A program made the translations under genes and the position numbers. This document shows, in pieces, positions 6,928 through 14,395 of a stretch of 16,110 nt of DNA; position 1 is the stretch's first letter; every line of letters starts with the position of its first letter. Origin of the DNA: Clostridiales bacterium (GTDB lineage Bacteria > Bacillota > Clostridia > Christensenellales > Aristaeellaceae); assembly GCA_004557805.1 (NCBI GenBank), contig SFFS01000045.1:1-16110 (forward strand). Reading direction: 5' to 3'. The notes beneath the pieces are model-generated. The model saw only the letters and a program-made list of their open reading frames with translations, was not told the DNA's origin and searched no databases.

Positions 6928-6956
6928 TAAACACGGAGAATTCTGTGCTTTATAAT
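6928..6956 (+). promoter_or_regulatory. Promoter of the carrier-amidohydrolase operon
   Basis: TAAACA (6928-6933, 4 of 6) and a perfect TATAAT (6951-6956) are 17 bases apart. The leader of about 55 bases contains a small hairpin, GCTGC-GAAA-GCAGC (6974-6987), with a GNRA-type loop. GGAG at 7004-7007 precedes the ATG at 7018. Nothing else is apparent in the 140 bases between this promoter and the tdh promoter. Confidence 0.6.
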
Positions 6957-7017
6957 AAACGCATAAATTCGATGCTGCGAAAGCAGCTCCGGAACGCTGG
7001 AAAGGAGCGAACAAACA

Positions 7018-8427
7018 ATGAAAAACAGCGCAGTGAAGAAAAAGGTGAAACTTCCCGATACATGGCTGATCGTTTTCGGCATTCTGCTGATTATGGCGAT
7101 TCTCTCGTGGATCGTTCCGTCGGGCACGTACGACTATGAAAAAATCGACGTGAACGGCACGACGCGCAACGTCGTCATTGCGGGGACGTACCATCAGATC
7201 GATAAATCCGAAACGACGCGCACGGGTCTGCTCGGTCTTTTCGCGGCGCTGTATCAGGGCTGCGTGAGCGCGTCGGATATTATTTTCGTCATTCTCACCT
7301 GCGCGGCGACGTTCGGCGTGCTGGTCAAGACGGGCGCGTTTCATGCCGGAATCGGCAAGGTAATCAAAAAAATCGGCTCGCGCGATTTGATCCTGATCCC
7401 GGTGCTGATGGTCGTCTTCGGGCTGGGCGGCTCGGTGTTCGGCATGCTGAGCGAATTTTACGGCTTCTATCCGCTGATCGTCGGCCTGATGATCGCGCTC
7501 GGTTTCGATGCGATGACCGGTTTTGCGGTGCTGGCGCTGGGCGAATATATCGGCTTCATGGCGGCGACGCTGAACCCGTATACGGTGGCCGTTGCACAGT
7601 CGATCGCTGGGGTGGAGCTGTATTCCGGCCTGACGTTCCGCGCGATCTGCTTCGTGGTGATGATGGGCATCTCGGCGGCATATCTTCTGCGCTATGCGCA
7701 GAAAGTGCGGAAAAACCCGGAACTCTCCGCGGTATATGGGGACGACTGCGTGCATTCGTTCGACCGCAGCCAGCTCGACAGCTACACCTTTACCTGGCGT
7801 CATGGACTGATTCTTGTGGACGTGCTGGTAACGCTGGTGGTGCTGATGATTGGCCTGCTGAATCTGGGCTGGGGCTACAAGGAGCTGTGCGGGCTGTTCA
7901 TCATCATGTCGGCCGTGGCGGCTGCGCTTGCAGGCTGGAACCCGAACGAATATTGCAAGCAGATGCTTGCAGGCGCGAAGAGCGTTCTGTGGGGCTGCAT
8001 CCTGACTGGCCTTGCGAAGGGCATCGTGGTTATCATGGACAATGCGAAGATCATGGATACCGTGATTTATTCGCTGAGCAGCTTCCTGCAGCATGCACCT
8101 TCCGCTATTTCCGCGCAGCTGATGCTCATCGTGCAGACGATCATCAACTTCCTCATCCCGTCCGGTTCCGGCCAGGCGGCGGTGACGATGCCGATCATGG
8201 CGCCCCTTGCCGACGCGCTGGGGCTGACGCGCCAGGTGGCGTGCCTGACCTTCCAGTTTGGCGACGGCCTGTCCAACCTGCTTTGGCCGACCTGCGGCAT
8301 TGTGACGGTTTGCGGCTTGGGCGATGTGCGCTACGACCGCTGGCTGAAGTGGTTTGGGAAGCTGTTCCTGATTCTGCTTGCGACGCAGATGGTTCTGATT
8401 GAAATCGCCGTACTGACCGGCTTCTAA
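7018..8427 (+). CDS. YfcC-family membrane carrier (DcuC/AbgT-like ion transporter superfamily)
   Basis: The 469-residue protein is strongly hydrophobic, with about 11-12 membrane segments, beginning after a basic N-terminus (NSAVKKKVKLPD) with a helix at about 15-34. The hallmark of the YfcC group is near the C-terminus: IPSGSGQAAVTMPIMAPLAD, followed by LGLTRQ. It corresponds to one of the paired substrate-binding hairpins of this superfamily, and an earlier segment (FGLGGSVFGM) may be its counterpart. A soluble loop at residues about 41-65 and a charged central loop at about 224-262 separate helix groups. Family members are secondary carriers thought to take up amino acids, dicarboxylates or acylated amino acids. 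The gene is followed after 10 bases by an M20 amidohydrolase, recalling abgT with abgAB (p-aminobenzoyl-glutamate use) in E. coli. The likely cargo is therefore a conjugated amino acid; this is inference. Confidence 0.87.
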   Translation: MKNSAVKKKVKLPDTWLIVFGILLIMAILSWIVPSGTYDYEKIDVNGTTRNVVIAGTYHQIDKSETTRTGLLGLFAALYQGCVSASDIIFVILTCAATFGVLVKTGAFHAGIGKVIKKIGSRDLILIPVLMVVFGLGGSVFGMLSEFYGFYPLIVGLMIALGFDAMTGFAVLALGEYIGFMAATLNPYTVAVAQSIAGVELYSGLTFRAICFVVMMGISAAYLLRYAQKVRKNPELSAVYGDDCVHSFDRSQLDSYTFTWRHGLILVDVLVTLVVLMIGLLNLGWGYKELCGLFIIMSAVAAALAGWNPNEYCKQMLAGAKSVLWGCILTGLAKGIVVIMDNAKIMDTVIYSLSSFLQHAPSAISAQLMLIVQTIINFLIPSGSGQAAVTMPIMAPLADALGLTRQVACLTFQFGDGLSNLLWPTCGIVTVCGLGDVRYDRWLKWFGKLFLILLATQMVLIEIAVLTGF

Positions 8428-8437
8428 GGAGAACGCA

Positions 8438-9622
8438 ATGGAAACGATTCGGCAGAGAATAGCGCGGCTGCACGCCGCGGAGGAAGCGGTGGCGCTTCGC
8501 CGCCATCTGCACCAGTATCCCGATTTGTCCGAGCAGGAAACGCCGACGATGAATCTGCTCTGCGAAAAGTTGGACGCGCTGGGAATTCCATATGAAAAAA
8601 ACGTGGCGGAAACGGGAATCGTCGCGCTCATTCGCGGCGCGTCTGAGGGCCCGGTGATCGGCCTGCGCGCAGACATGGACGCGCTGCCCATTCAGGAGGA
8701 TCATCCGGAATTGCCGTGGCGTTCGCAGCACGACGGCGTTATGCACGCCTGCGGACACGACGCACATACGGCCGTTCTGCTGGGCGCGGCAACGGTGCTC
8801 GCTTCGATGAAGGACGAGCTGCATGGCAGCGTAAAGCTGTTTTTTCAGCCCGCGGAGGAAACGATCGGCGGCGCGGAACGGATGATTGCCGCAGGCTGCC
8901 TGGAGAATCCGCACGTTGATTATACGCTGGGCCTGCACGTTTCGCCCGATCTGCCTGCGGGGCAGATCGGCATAAAATACGGGCAGATGTACGCTGCTTC
9001 GGACATGCTGACGCTGAAGATTTACGGCAAATCGTGTCACGGCGCGCATCCGGACGAGGGCGTGGACGCGATTGTAATCGCTGCGAACATCATCAACGCT
9101 GTGCAGACATTTGTCAGCCGCAACGTCAGCGCGACGGACTCCGCCGTCTGTACGTTCGGCACAATCCATGGGGGAAACGTCCGCAACCAGATTGCCGACT
9201 ATGTGGAAATGACGGGCATCATTCGCACGCTCGACCCGCAGACGCGCATGTTCGCGCGGGAGCGCGTGCGGACAATCTGCGAGCAGACGGCCGCAATGCT
9301 TGGCGGCAGGGCGGAGCTGATTGTGGAGCCGAGCTATTCGCCGCTGATTAACGACGACGCGGTTGTCGACACAGTGCGGGAGACTGCTGCGGAAATTCTT
9401 GGCGCGGAAAACGTAATTCTGCGCAAGGTGCCGTCGCTTGGCGTGGAGGATTTCGCATATTTTGCGGCGGAGCGGCCTTCGTGCTTCTATCACCTCGGCT
9501 GCGCCGTAGATGATCCTAAGCGCTGCGTGGCGCACAGCCGCTTCTTCGACATCGACGAAGCCTGTATCCCGGTGGGCATTGAATTGCAGGTCGCGAACGT
9601 TCTCGCGCTGATGAATCGCTGA
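8438..9622 (+). CDS. M20-family amidohydrolase (N-acyl-amino-acid or dipeptide hydrolase)
   Basis: The 394-residue cytoplasmic metallohydrolase has the conserved M20D motifs: RADMDALP (77-84), MHACGHDAHT (102-111) with metal ligands C105 and H107, QPAEE (137-141) with E140/E141, GLHVSP (165-170) with H167, and AHSRFFDIDE (365-374) with H366. The dimerisation lid lies at about 183-300 and carries SCHGAHP. The cysteine in HACGH marks the subgroup of hippurate, indole-acetyl-amino-acid and N-acetyl-amino-acid hydrolases, which cleave an amide to a free amino acid. The start ATG is preceded by AAGGAG overlapping the upstream stop region. With the carrier upstream it likely forms an uptake-and-hydrolysis unit. 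Carboxypeptidase-type M20 members are less likely because of the cysteine ligand. The exact substrate cannot be read from sequence. Confidence 0.9.
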   Translation: METIRQRIARLHAAEEAVALRRHLHQYPDLSEQETPTMNLLCEKLDALGIPYEKNVAETGIVALIRGASEGPVIGLRADMDALPIQEDHPELPWRSQHDGVMHACGHDAHTAVLLGAATVLASMKDELHGSVKLFFQPAEETIGGAERMIAAGCLENPHVDYTLGLHVSPDLPAGQIGIKYGQMYAASDMLTLKIYGKSCHGAHPDEGVDAIVIAANIINAVQTFVSRNVSATDSAVCTFGTIHGGNVRNQIADYVEMTGIIRTLDPQTRMFARERVRTICEQTAAMLGGRAELIVEPSYSPLINDDAVVDTVRETAAEILGAENVILRKVPSLGVEDFAYFAAERPSCFYHLGCAVDDPKRCVAHSRFFDIDEACIPVGIELQVANVLALMNR

Positions 9623-9627
9623 AAATA

Positions 9628-9660
9628 TCGCCCCGCTCCTGTTCAAGAGGAGCGGGGCGA
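9628..9660. terminator. Hairpin after the amidohydrolase gene
   Basis: A perfect 13-base-pair GC-rich stem (9628-9640 with 9648-9660) has a 7-base loop, 5 bases after the stop codon. The plus-strand tail ATTGTATAAT is only weakly T-rich; on the minus strand it is followed by ATATTTTC. It probably acts with the next hairpin to end both convergent operons. Confidence 0.7.
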
Positions 9661-9696
9661 ATTGTATAATGCGAATGGCTTTCTCCGGACATGAAA

Positions 9697-9752
9697 CCGG
9701 GGGAAACCATTCTTTCTTATCGAAGAAGGATTTCCCCCGGAAGTATTTTTTA
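9697..9752. terminator. Second hairpin in the amidohydrolase-thrS gap
   Basis: CCGGGGGAAA (9697-9706) pairs perfectly with TTTCCCCCGG (9731-9740). The 24-base loop can pair further (TTCTT with AAGAA). A T6 run follows on the plus strand at 9746-9751, so it is a good terminator for the amidohydrolase operon. For thrS on the minus strand it has an A-run before and only TTT after. Confidence 0.75.
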
Positions 9753-9760
9753 TCGTTCCC

Positions 9761-11632
9761 TTACAGCGCCTTCGTGTCCACTTCTTCCTTGAGCTTGGCC
9801 ACGAAATCTTCCAGCTTCATCGTGCCCAGATCGCCCTTGCGGCCGCGGACGGCAACTTCGCCGTTTTCGACTTCCTTGTCGCCGAGAACGATCATGTAGG
9901 GGATCTTCTGCATCTGCGCTTCGCGGATCTTGAAGCCGATCTTCTCGTTGCGCAAATCCATTTCAGGGCGGAAGCCCGCCTTTTCCAGCAGCGCGTTGAT
10001 TTCCTTCGCACGCTCGTCGCAGCGGCTGGTGATGGTGAGAATCTTCACCTGCACCGGGGACAGCCACGTCGGAAAAGCGCCGGCGAAATGCTCGATAAGG
10101 ATGCCGATGAAGCGTTCGATCGAGCCGAACACCACGCGGTGAATCATCACCGGACGATGCTTCTCGCCGTCTGCGCCGGTGTAGGTCAGGTCAAAGCGCT
10201 CGGGCAGGTTCATATCGAGCTGGATGGTGCCGCACTGCCAGGTGCGTCCGAGGCAATCCTGCAGATGGAAGTCGATCTTCGGGCCATAGAAGGCGCCGTC
10301 GCCTTCGTTGATCTTATATTCGACGCCCAGATCGTCCAGCGCGCCCTTGAGGCCGTCGGTGGCCATGGCCCACATTTCGTCGGTGCCGATGGAGTCGGCC
10401 GGGCGGGTGGACAGTTCGACCGTGTAGGGGAAGCCGAACACGCTGTACACCTTGTTGATCAGCTGATAGACGCCCTTGATTTCATCGCGGATCTGATCGG
10501 GGCGCATGAAGATGTGCGCGTCGTCCTGCGTAAAGCAGCGCACGCGCATCAGGCCGTGCAGCTGGCCGCTCTTTTCGTGGCGGTGCACAAGGCCCAACTC
10601 GCCGCTGCGGATCGGCAGATCGCGATAGCTCCACGGCTTACGTTTGTAAACCAGCATGCCGCCGGGGCAGTTCATCGGCTTGATGGCGTAGTCCTGATCG
10701 TCGATGGTGGTGGTATACATATTCTCTTTGTAGTGCTCCCAATGGCCGGAACGCAGCCACAGGTCGCGGTTGAGGATCATCGGGGTTTTGATTTCTTCAT
10801 AGCCCGCTTCGCGGTGCAGCTGCCGCCAGTAATCTTCCAGGATGTTGCGCAGCACCATGCCCTTGGGCAGGAAGAACGGGAAGCCTGGGCCCTCGTCCGC
10901 CATCATGAACAGATCGAGTTCGCGGCCGATCTTGCGGTGGTCGCGCTTCTTGGCCTCTTCGATGCGCGCGAGATATTCGTCCAGCTCTTCCTTGGACGGG
11001 AAACAGGTGCCGTAAATGCGCTGGAGCATCTTGTTCTTTTCATCGCCGCGCCAGTACGCGCCGGCGACCTGCGTGAGCTTTACGGCCTTGATTTTGCCGG
11101 TGGAGGCGAGGTGCGGGCCGGCGCACAGGTCGGTGAAATCGCCGTTGGTGTAGAAAGAAATCACCGCGTCATCAGGCAGATCGTTGATGAGCTCGACCTT
11201 ATAGGGCTCGCTGCGGTCCTGCATCAGTTTGAGCGCTTCCGCGCGGGGAAGCTCGAAGCGCTCCACGCGCTCGTTTTTCTTGATGAGATGCTGCATCTCT
11301 TTTTCAAGCGCCTTGAGGTCGTCCGCGGTAAAGGGTTCGTCGCTGTCGACGTCATAATAGAAGCCGTCGGCGATGGCCGGGCCGATGGCGTACTTGGTGC
11401 CGGGGCGCACGTGCGCGATCGCTTCGGCCAGCACGTGAGAGGCCGTGTGCCGGAACGCCTTACGGCCGTCCTCATCGGCGAAGGTGAGCACTTCCACCTT
11501 ATCGCCTTCATGAAGCGGCTGCCAGAGCTCCTTCACTTCGCCGTTCACGCGCATGACGAGCGCTTCTTTTTTCAGGCCGGCCTGCTCCGCCGCGTCAAAA
11601 CCGTTCATGCCGTCTTTCGCAATGATTTCCAT
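9761..11632 (-). CDS. thrS: Threonyl-tRNA synthetase
   Basis: The 623-residue class II synthetase charges tRNA-Thr. It has an N-terminal TGS domain (about 1-57). The editing domain has HTASH (62-66) and CAGPH (170-174), which hydrolyse Ser-tRNA-Thr. The catalytic core has motif 2 near RVRCFTQDDAHIF, with zinc ligands C322 (NCPGG), H373 and the histidine of PVMIHR at about 499. A C-terminal anticodon-binding domain starts at about 525. The E. coli enzyme (642 residues) has the same order. The start ATG 11632 follows GGAGG by 6 bases. The frame stays open upstream to 11782, but that stretch is the T-box leader, so the longer version is not the protein. The gene stands alone between a T-box leader and the terminator hairpins. 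It is regulated by uncharged tRNA-Thr. Confidence 0.98.
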   Translation of the reverse strand: MEIIAKDGMNGFDAAEQAGLKKEALVMRVNGEVKELWQPLHEGDKVEVLTFADEDGRKAFRHTASHVLAEAIAHVRPGTKYAIGPAIADGFYYDVDSDEPFTADDLKALEKEMQHLIKKNERVERFELPRAEALKLMQDRSEPYKVELINDLPDDAVISFYTNGDFTDLCAGPHLASTGKIKAVKLTQVAGAYWRGDEKNKMLQRIYGTCFPSKEELDEYLARIEEAKKRDHRKIGRELDLFMMADEGPGFPFFLPKGMVLRNILEDYWRQLHREAGYEEIKTPMILNRDLWLRSGHWEHYKENMYTTTIDDQDYAIKPMNCPGGMLVYKRKPWSYRDLPIRSGELGLVHRHEKSGQLHGLMRVRCFTQDDAHIFMRPDQIRDEIKGVYQLINKVYSVFGFPYTVELSTRPADSIGTDEMWAMATDGLKGALDDLGVEYKINEGDGAFYGPKIDFHLQDCLGRTWQCGTIQLDMNLPERFDLTYTGADGEKHRPVMIHRVVFGSIERFIGILIEHFAGAFPTWLSPVQVKILTITSRCDERAKEINALLEKAGFRPEMDLRNEKIGFKIREAQMQKIPYMIVLGDKEVENGEVAVRGRKGDLGTMKLEDFVAKLKEEVDTKAL

Positions 11633-11868
11633 TTTCTTTCCTCCTTCAAAGGTGCAAAAAGCCCGTCCCCTCGCGGGGACGGGCGCTATGCCGTGGTTCC
11701 ACCCTGCTTCATTCGTCTGAAAGACGAACCTTGCACGCGCCGTAACGCTGCGCTGCGCCTTCGTTCGGAAGGTGGTCTTCATCCAAAGCGGTTCGCGCGA
11801 TTTGCAGCCGTGATCGCGCTCTCTGGGGAACCGGCGGGGGATTACTCTTCTTCGTCATCACAAAGGAT
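11633..11868 (-). promoter_or_regulatory. T-box leader (tRNA-Thr-responsive) of thrS
   Basis: The 5' leader shows all main T-box parts. Stem I has GAAGAGTA near its base and AGAGAGC distally. The specifier loop, between GGAT (11784 to 11781) and CTTC, contains ACC (11776 to 11774) followed by A, a threonine codon. The T-box sequence AGGGTGGAACCACGGC lies at 11705 to 11690. It is followed by a 10-base-pair terminator stem (11661-11670 with 11675-11684) and T5. Uncharged tRNA-Thr should pair with the specifier and with TGGA, stabilising the antiterminator and raising thrS expression. The choice of ACC over overlapping triplets rests on the downstream gene. Confidence 0.95.
11656..11684 (-). terminator. 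Conditional terminator of the thrS T-box leader
   Basis: The stem GCCCGTCCCC/GGGGACGGGC has a GCGA loop and T5 (11660 to 11656) on the minus strand. It ends 24 bases before the thrS start and competes with the antiterminator that contains the T-box sequence. Confidence 0.92.
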
Positions 11869-11874
11869 AGATGA

Positions 11875-11903
11875 ATGATACAACCAAACGGCGGCGATGT
11901 CAA
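11875..11903 (-). promoter_or_regulatory. Promoter of thrS
   Basis: On the minus strand, a perfect TTGACA (11903 to 11898) and TATCAT (11880 to 11875, 5 of 6) are 17 bases apart, placing the start near 11868 at the foot of T-box stem I. Confidence 0.9.
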
Positions 11904-11906
11904 GTA

Positions 11907-11927
11907 TTTCGGCGCAATGCGCCGAAA
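11907..11927 (-). terminator. Possible terminator after the SH3 protein gene
   Basis: TTTCGGCGC and GCGCCGAAA form a perfect 9-base-pair stem with a 3-base loop, 16 bases after the stop of the SH3 gene. The minus-strand tail (TACTTGACA) is not a good T-run and includes the thrS -35, so termination may be partial and some readthrough into thrS is possible. Confidence 0.45.
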
Positions 11928-11943
11928 AAATACCGCAAACCCG

Positions 11944-14112
11944 TCAATTTCCCATCATACGCTGACGGATAATGTCGTCTACGCTCAGGTTTTCGTTCGA
12001 CTGCTGCTGTCCGCGCAGGATGGCTTCGAGGAGCGCGTCGTTCACCGAGGACGTGTTGTCGGAGCCGCTGGCGGCTGCGCCTTCGCCGATTGGGGGAGTG
12101 GCAGAGGAAGAACCGGAGCCGCCGGTCGTATACAGGTCAAGGTCGGCCTGACGGATCCAGCCGGTGATCGCGGAATACTGGATTTGCAGCCACACCGTTT
12201 TATCGGGCGTGACGGCGCGCTGACGGACGTATACCTGCGCGTCCTTGGAGATGCTGCCTGTGGTCATGGGGGTGCTGTCGCCGGCGCTTGCGTAGATGCG
12301 CAGCTGGCCGTTGCCGTATTTGACGTAGGCTGTGTAATTCGCGGCGGTGATGGTCGTGCCGCTGGAAGAACCGGAACCGCTGACGCTGAGCGTTACAGTG
12401 GGCATGTAGCCGGTATAGCCGCCGTAGGAGACGCTGCACCAGACGGTACCGTAGGTGTTGATGGTAACGGTCGCGCCGGCCGGCACGCTGACGACGGCGG
12501 CGGAGCTGTTGTCAGGCTGCGCGCGCATCGTCTGGGTGTTGTTGGTGCGCGCGGAAGTGTTGTTCAGGCTGCTGTTGCCGTTGCCCATCCCGGAGCTACT
12601 GCCGCTGCCGCCGCTCGCAGAAGTAGAGAGATAACTCGCTTTTACGTAGCCCGTTCTGCCGTTGACGCTGATGCAGGCCCAGCCGCCGGACTGCGAAAGA
12701 ATGGTCACCTGCGTGCCGCGCGCCAGCTGCGCGATAACGCGTCCGCCGGCCGATTCGCGCATGTTCAGCGAACCGCTGGACGTGTTGACATAGGCGGTGC
12801 TGCCGCCGGAAGGCAGCGTGCCGCCGCCGTTTTCGGTGTTCAGCTCGATATCAGCCTGACGGATCCATCCGGAAACGCTTCCGGTCTGAATTTGCAGCCA
12901 GCTCTGGTTATCGTCCGTCGCCGCGCGCTGCACGACGTAGACGCGGTTGCCGGCGGTAAGGCTGATCAGCTGTTTGTAAGCGTCCGCACTTGCGCCGGGC
13001 TCGGCGTAGACGCGCAAAGCGCTGTAGGAATATTTGGCGTAGGCGGTATAATTGCCGGGGAAGTAGCCGGTGATTTTCGGCTGAGTCGCCGCGGTCTGGT
13101 TGGTCATTTTCAGCACGGCGGTGGGAAGATAGCCGGTGTAGCGGCCGAAGGCGACGTAGCTCCATTCCGTGCCATAGGACTGTACGGTGACGCTCGCGCC
13201 GGTGCCGATATCGGTGATCGTACCGGCGGCGAAGCTCGGCTGTACGCGCAGCGGCTGGCTGCCCGTCAGCACGGCGATCTTGCCGTTATTAGGGCTGTTG
13301 GAAGCCGCCGGGGCCTGCGAGGAGGGAACGGTATAGGAGAGGTAGCTGCTGTTGACGTAACCGGTGACGCTGTTGGCTGCGATGCGCGCCCATGAACCGC
13401 TCTGCGAAAGAATAGTGACGGCCGTGCCGCGCGCCAGCTGCGCGATGACGCGTCCACCGGCCGTTTCGCGCACGTTCAGGGAGCCGCTGGCCGTGTTCAC
13501 ATAGGCGACGGAACCGGTTGAGGGCGTCTGCGAGGGCGTGCCCGTGCCGGGCTGCGAGGAAGAGCCGGACTGATTGATGCGCAGATACGTGCCCAGCACA
13601 TAGCCCTGCGCGCCGTTATAGGAAACGCGATACCATTCGCCGACTTTTTCCTGAATGACCACGCCTGCGCCGTTGGGCAGTCTGCGCACGACGCCGCTTC
13701 TTGCGTCGGCTGCGCTGCGCATGTTCAGCGAACCGCCGTTTGTGGTAACGGTGGCCGAAGCGCCCAGCGGCGTCTGCGAGGAGTTTGCGGGATTGTTGTT
13801 GGTGGGCGGGTTGCTCTGCGAGGGCAGGGAGCCGGCAGAGCGCAGGAAGCTGGCGCTTACATAGCCCGAAGTACCGCCTGCGGTGACATAATACCAGTCG
13901 CCCGTGCGGGAGACGATGGTAACCGTCGTGCCGCTGGAGAGACGCTTGACAATCGAATAGGAGGAAGACGCGCCGCTGCGCATGTTCAGCTTGCCTGATT
14001 GCGTTACGACGATGGCCTGCGAACCGTTGGCAAGGCTGGTGTCCGCGAACGCTGCGGGAATGAGCGAAACCAGCAGCATCGCGACAAGAATCATGGAAAT
14101 TGCTTTTTTCAT
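11944..14112 (-). CDS. Secreted protein with eight bacterial SH3-like domains
   Basis: The 722-residue protein has a signal peptide (1-23, cut after AFA). It then has eight SH3b-like units at about 31-90, 118-178, 200-258, 277-335, 352-424, 438-495, 526-576 and 590-660, joined by Ser/Gly/Pro/Asn-rich linkers. Typical signatures are LNMR or LNVR near the start and GYV/GYL or GWIRQAD near the end of each unit. Units 3-4-5 and 6-7-8 have the same order and types, so a block of three has been duplicated. A likely helical tail (690-720) ends the protein. Such domains bind cell-wall peptides or glycans. No amidase, peptidase or other catalytic domain and no LPXTG sorting signal is seen, so it may be a wall-binding or structural protein. 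Only two cysteines occur (480 and 559). ATG 14112, 7 bases after GAGG, was preferred to GTG 14118, which is only 1 base from GAGGT. Confidence 0.85.
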   Translation of the reverse strand: MKKAISMILVAMLLVSLIPAAFADTSLANGSQAIVVTQSGKLNMRSGASSSYSIVKRLSSGTTVTIVSRTGDWYYVTAGGTSGYVSASFLRSAGSLPSQSNPPTNNNPANSSQTPLGASATVTTNGGSLNMRSAADARSGVVRRLPNGAGVVIQEKVGEWYRVSYNGAQGYVLGTYLRINQSGSSSQPGTGTPSQTPSTGSVAYVNTASGSLNVRETAGGRVIAQLARGTAVTILSQSGSWARIAANSVTGYVNSSYLSYTVPSSQAPAASNSPNNGKIAVLTGSQPLRVQPSFAAGTITDIGTGASVTVQSYGTEWSYVAFGRYTGYLPTAVLKMTNQTAATQPKITGYFPGNYTAYAKYSYSALRVYAEPGASADAYKQLISLTAGNRVYVVQRAATDDNQSWLQIQTGSVSGWIRQADIELNTENGGGTLPSGGSTAYVNTSSGSLNMRESAGGRVIAQLARGTQVTILSQSGGWACISVNGRTGYVKASYLSTSASGGSGSSSGMGNGNSSLNNTSARTNNTQTMRAQPDNSSAAVVSVPAGATVTINTYGTVWCSVSYGGYTGYMPTVTLSVSGSGSSSGTTITAANYTAYVKYGNGQLRIYASAGDSTPMTTGSISKDAQVYVRQRAVTPDKTVWLQIQYSAITGWIRQADLDLYTTGGSGSSSATPPIGEGAAASGSDNTSSVNDALLEAILRGQQQSNENLSVDDIIRQRMMGN
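12133..12801 (-). repeat. Second copy of the three-domain SH3 block
   Basis: Residues 438-660 (units 6, 7, 8) parallel residues 200-424 (units 3, 4, 5). The match is strongest in the first unit of each block, where GGRVIAQLARGT and VTILSQSG are shared. The DNA is also very similar there (about 12719-12768 against 13431-13480). Confidence 0.8.
12841..13515 (-). repeat. First copy of the three-domain SH3 block
   Basis: Units 3, 4 and 5 include the ANYTAY/GNYTAY-type unit ending in GWIRQAD that recurs in unit 8. The offset between the two copies is about 712-714 bases. Confidence 0.8.
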
Positions 14113-14217
14113 GTTCACACCTCTTCCTTTTTCAGATACACCCTGAATTTGTAAGGAAATTAAAGAAATTGTAATATCTGTAAATATAGACGTAGCAAAA
14201 GCCCAAAAAGATCACGC

Positions 14218-14243
14218 TTTTTTAAATTTTTTTAAATTTTTTT
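14218..14243. other. Phased A/T tracts between divergent promoters
   Basis: Two AAA steps at 14224-14226 and 14234-14236 are embedded in T6-T7 runs and repeat with a period of 10 bases, the geometry that bends DNA. The tract lies about 90 bases upstream of the DIP1984-gene promoter and about 105 upstream of the SH3 gene. The rest of the 283-base gap holds a GC-rich inverted repeat at 14283-14299 and AT-rich sequence ahead of the SH3 gene, where no -35/-10 pair is convincing. Confidence 0.4.
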
Positions 14244-14333
14244 GCGGTCGCATGCTTTTGAAGCCGAACAGGATGGTTTCTGCCGCCGCGCCGCGGCGGA
14301 AAAAAGCGCATGCGGGAAAGAATGGACGCCTGT

Positions 14334-14362
14334 TTGACAGAAACGGCGAAGCCGTATAAAAT
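14334..14362 (+). promoter_or_regulatory. Promoter of the DIP1984-family gene
   Basis: A perfect TTGACA (14334-14339) is followed after 17 bases by TAAAAT (14357-14362, 5 of 6); TATAAA at 14355 with 15 bases is an alternative. The leader is short, and GGAGGAGGG (14382-14390) precedes the ATG at 14396. Confidence 0.85.
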
Positions 14363-14395
14363 GAATCCGAACCGAAAGAACGGAGGAGGGACATC

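Noticed and set aside
11633..11782. 50-codon N-terminal extension of thrS
   Set aside because: It overlaps the T-box antiterminator and terminator; the TGS domain begins at the ATG at 11632, which has a strong ribosome binding site.
14283..14299. GC-rich inverted repeat CCGCCGC/GCGGCGG as a terminator
   Set aside because: It has a 3-base loop and is followed by A-rich sequence on the plus strand; it lies upstream of both divergent genes, where no transcript is expected to end.
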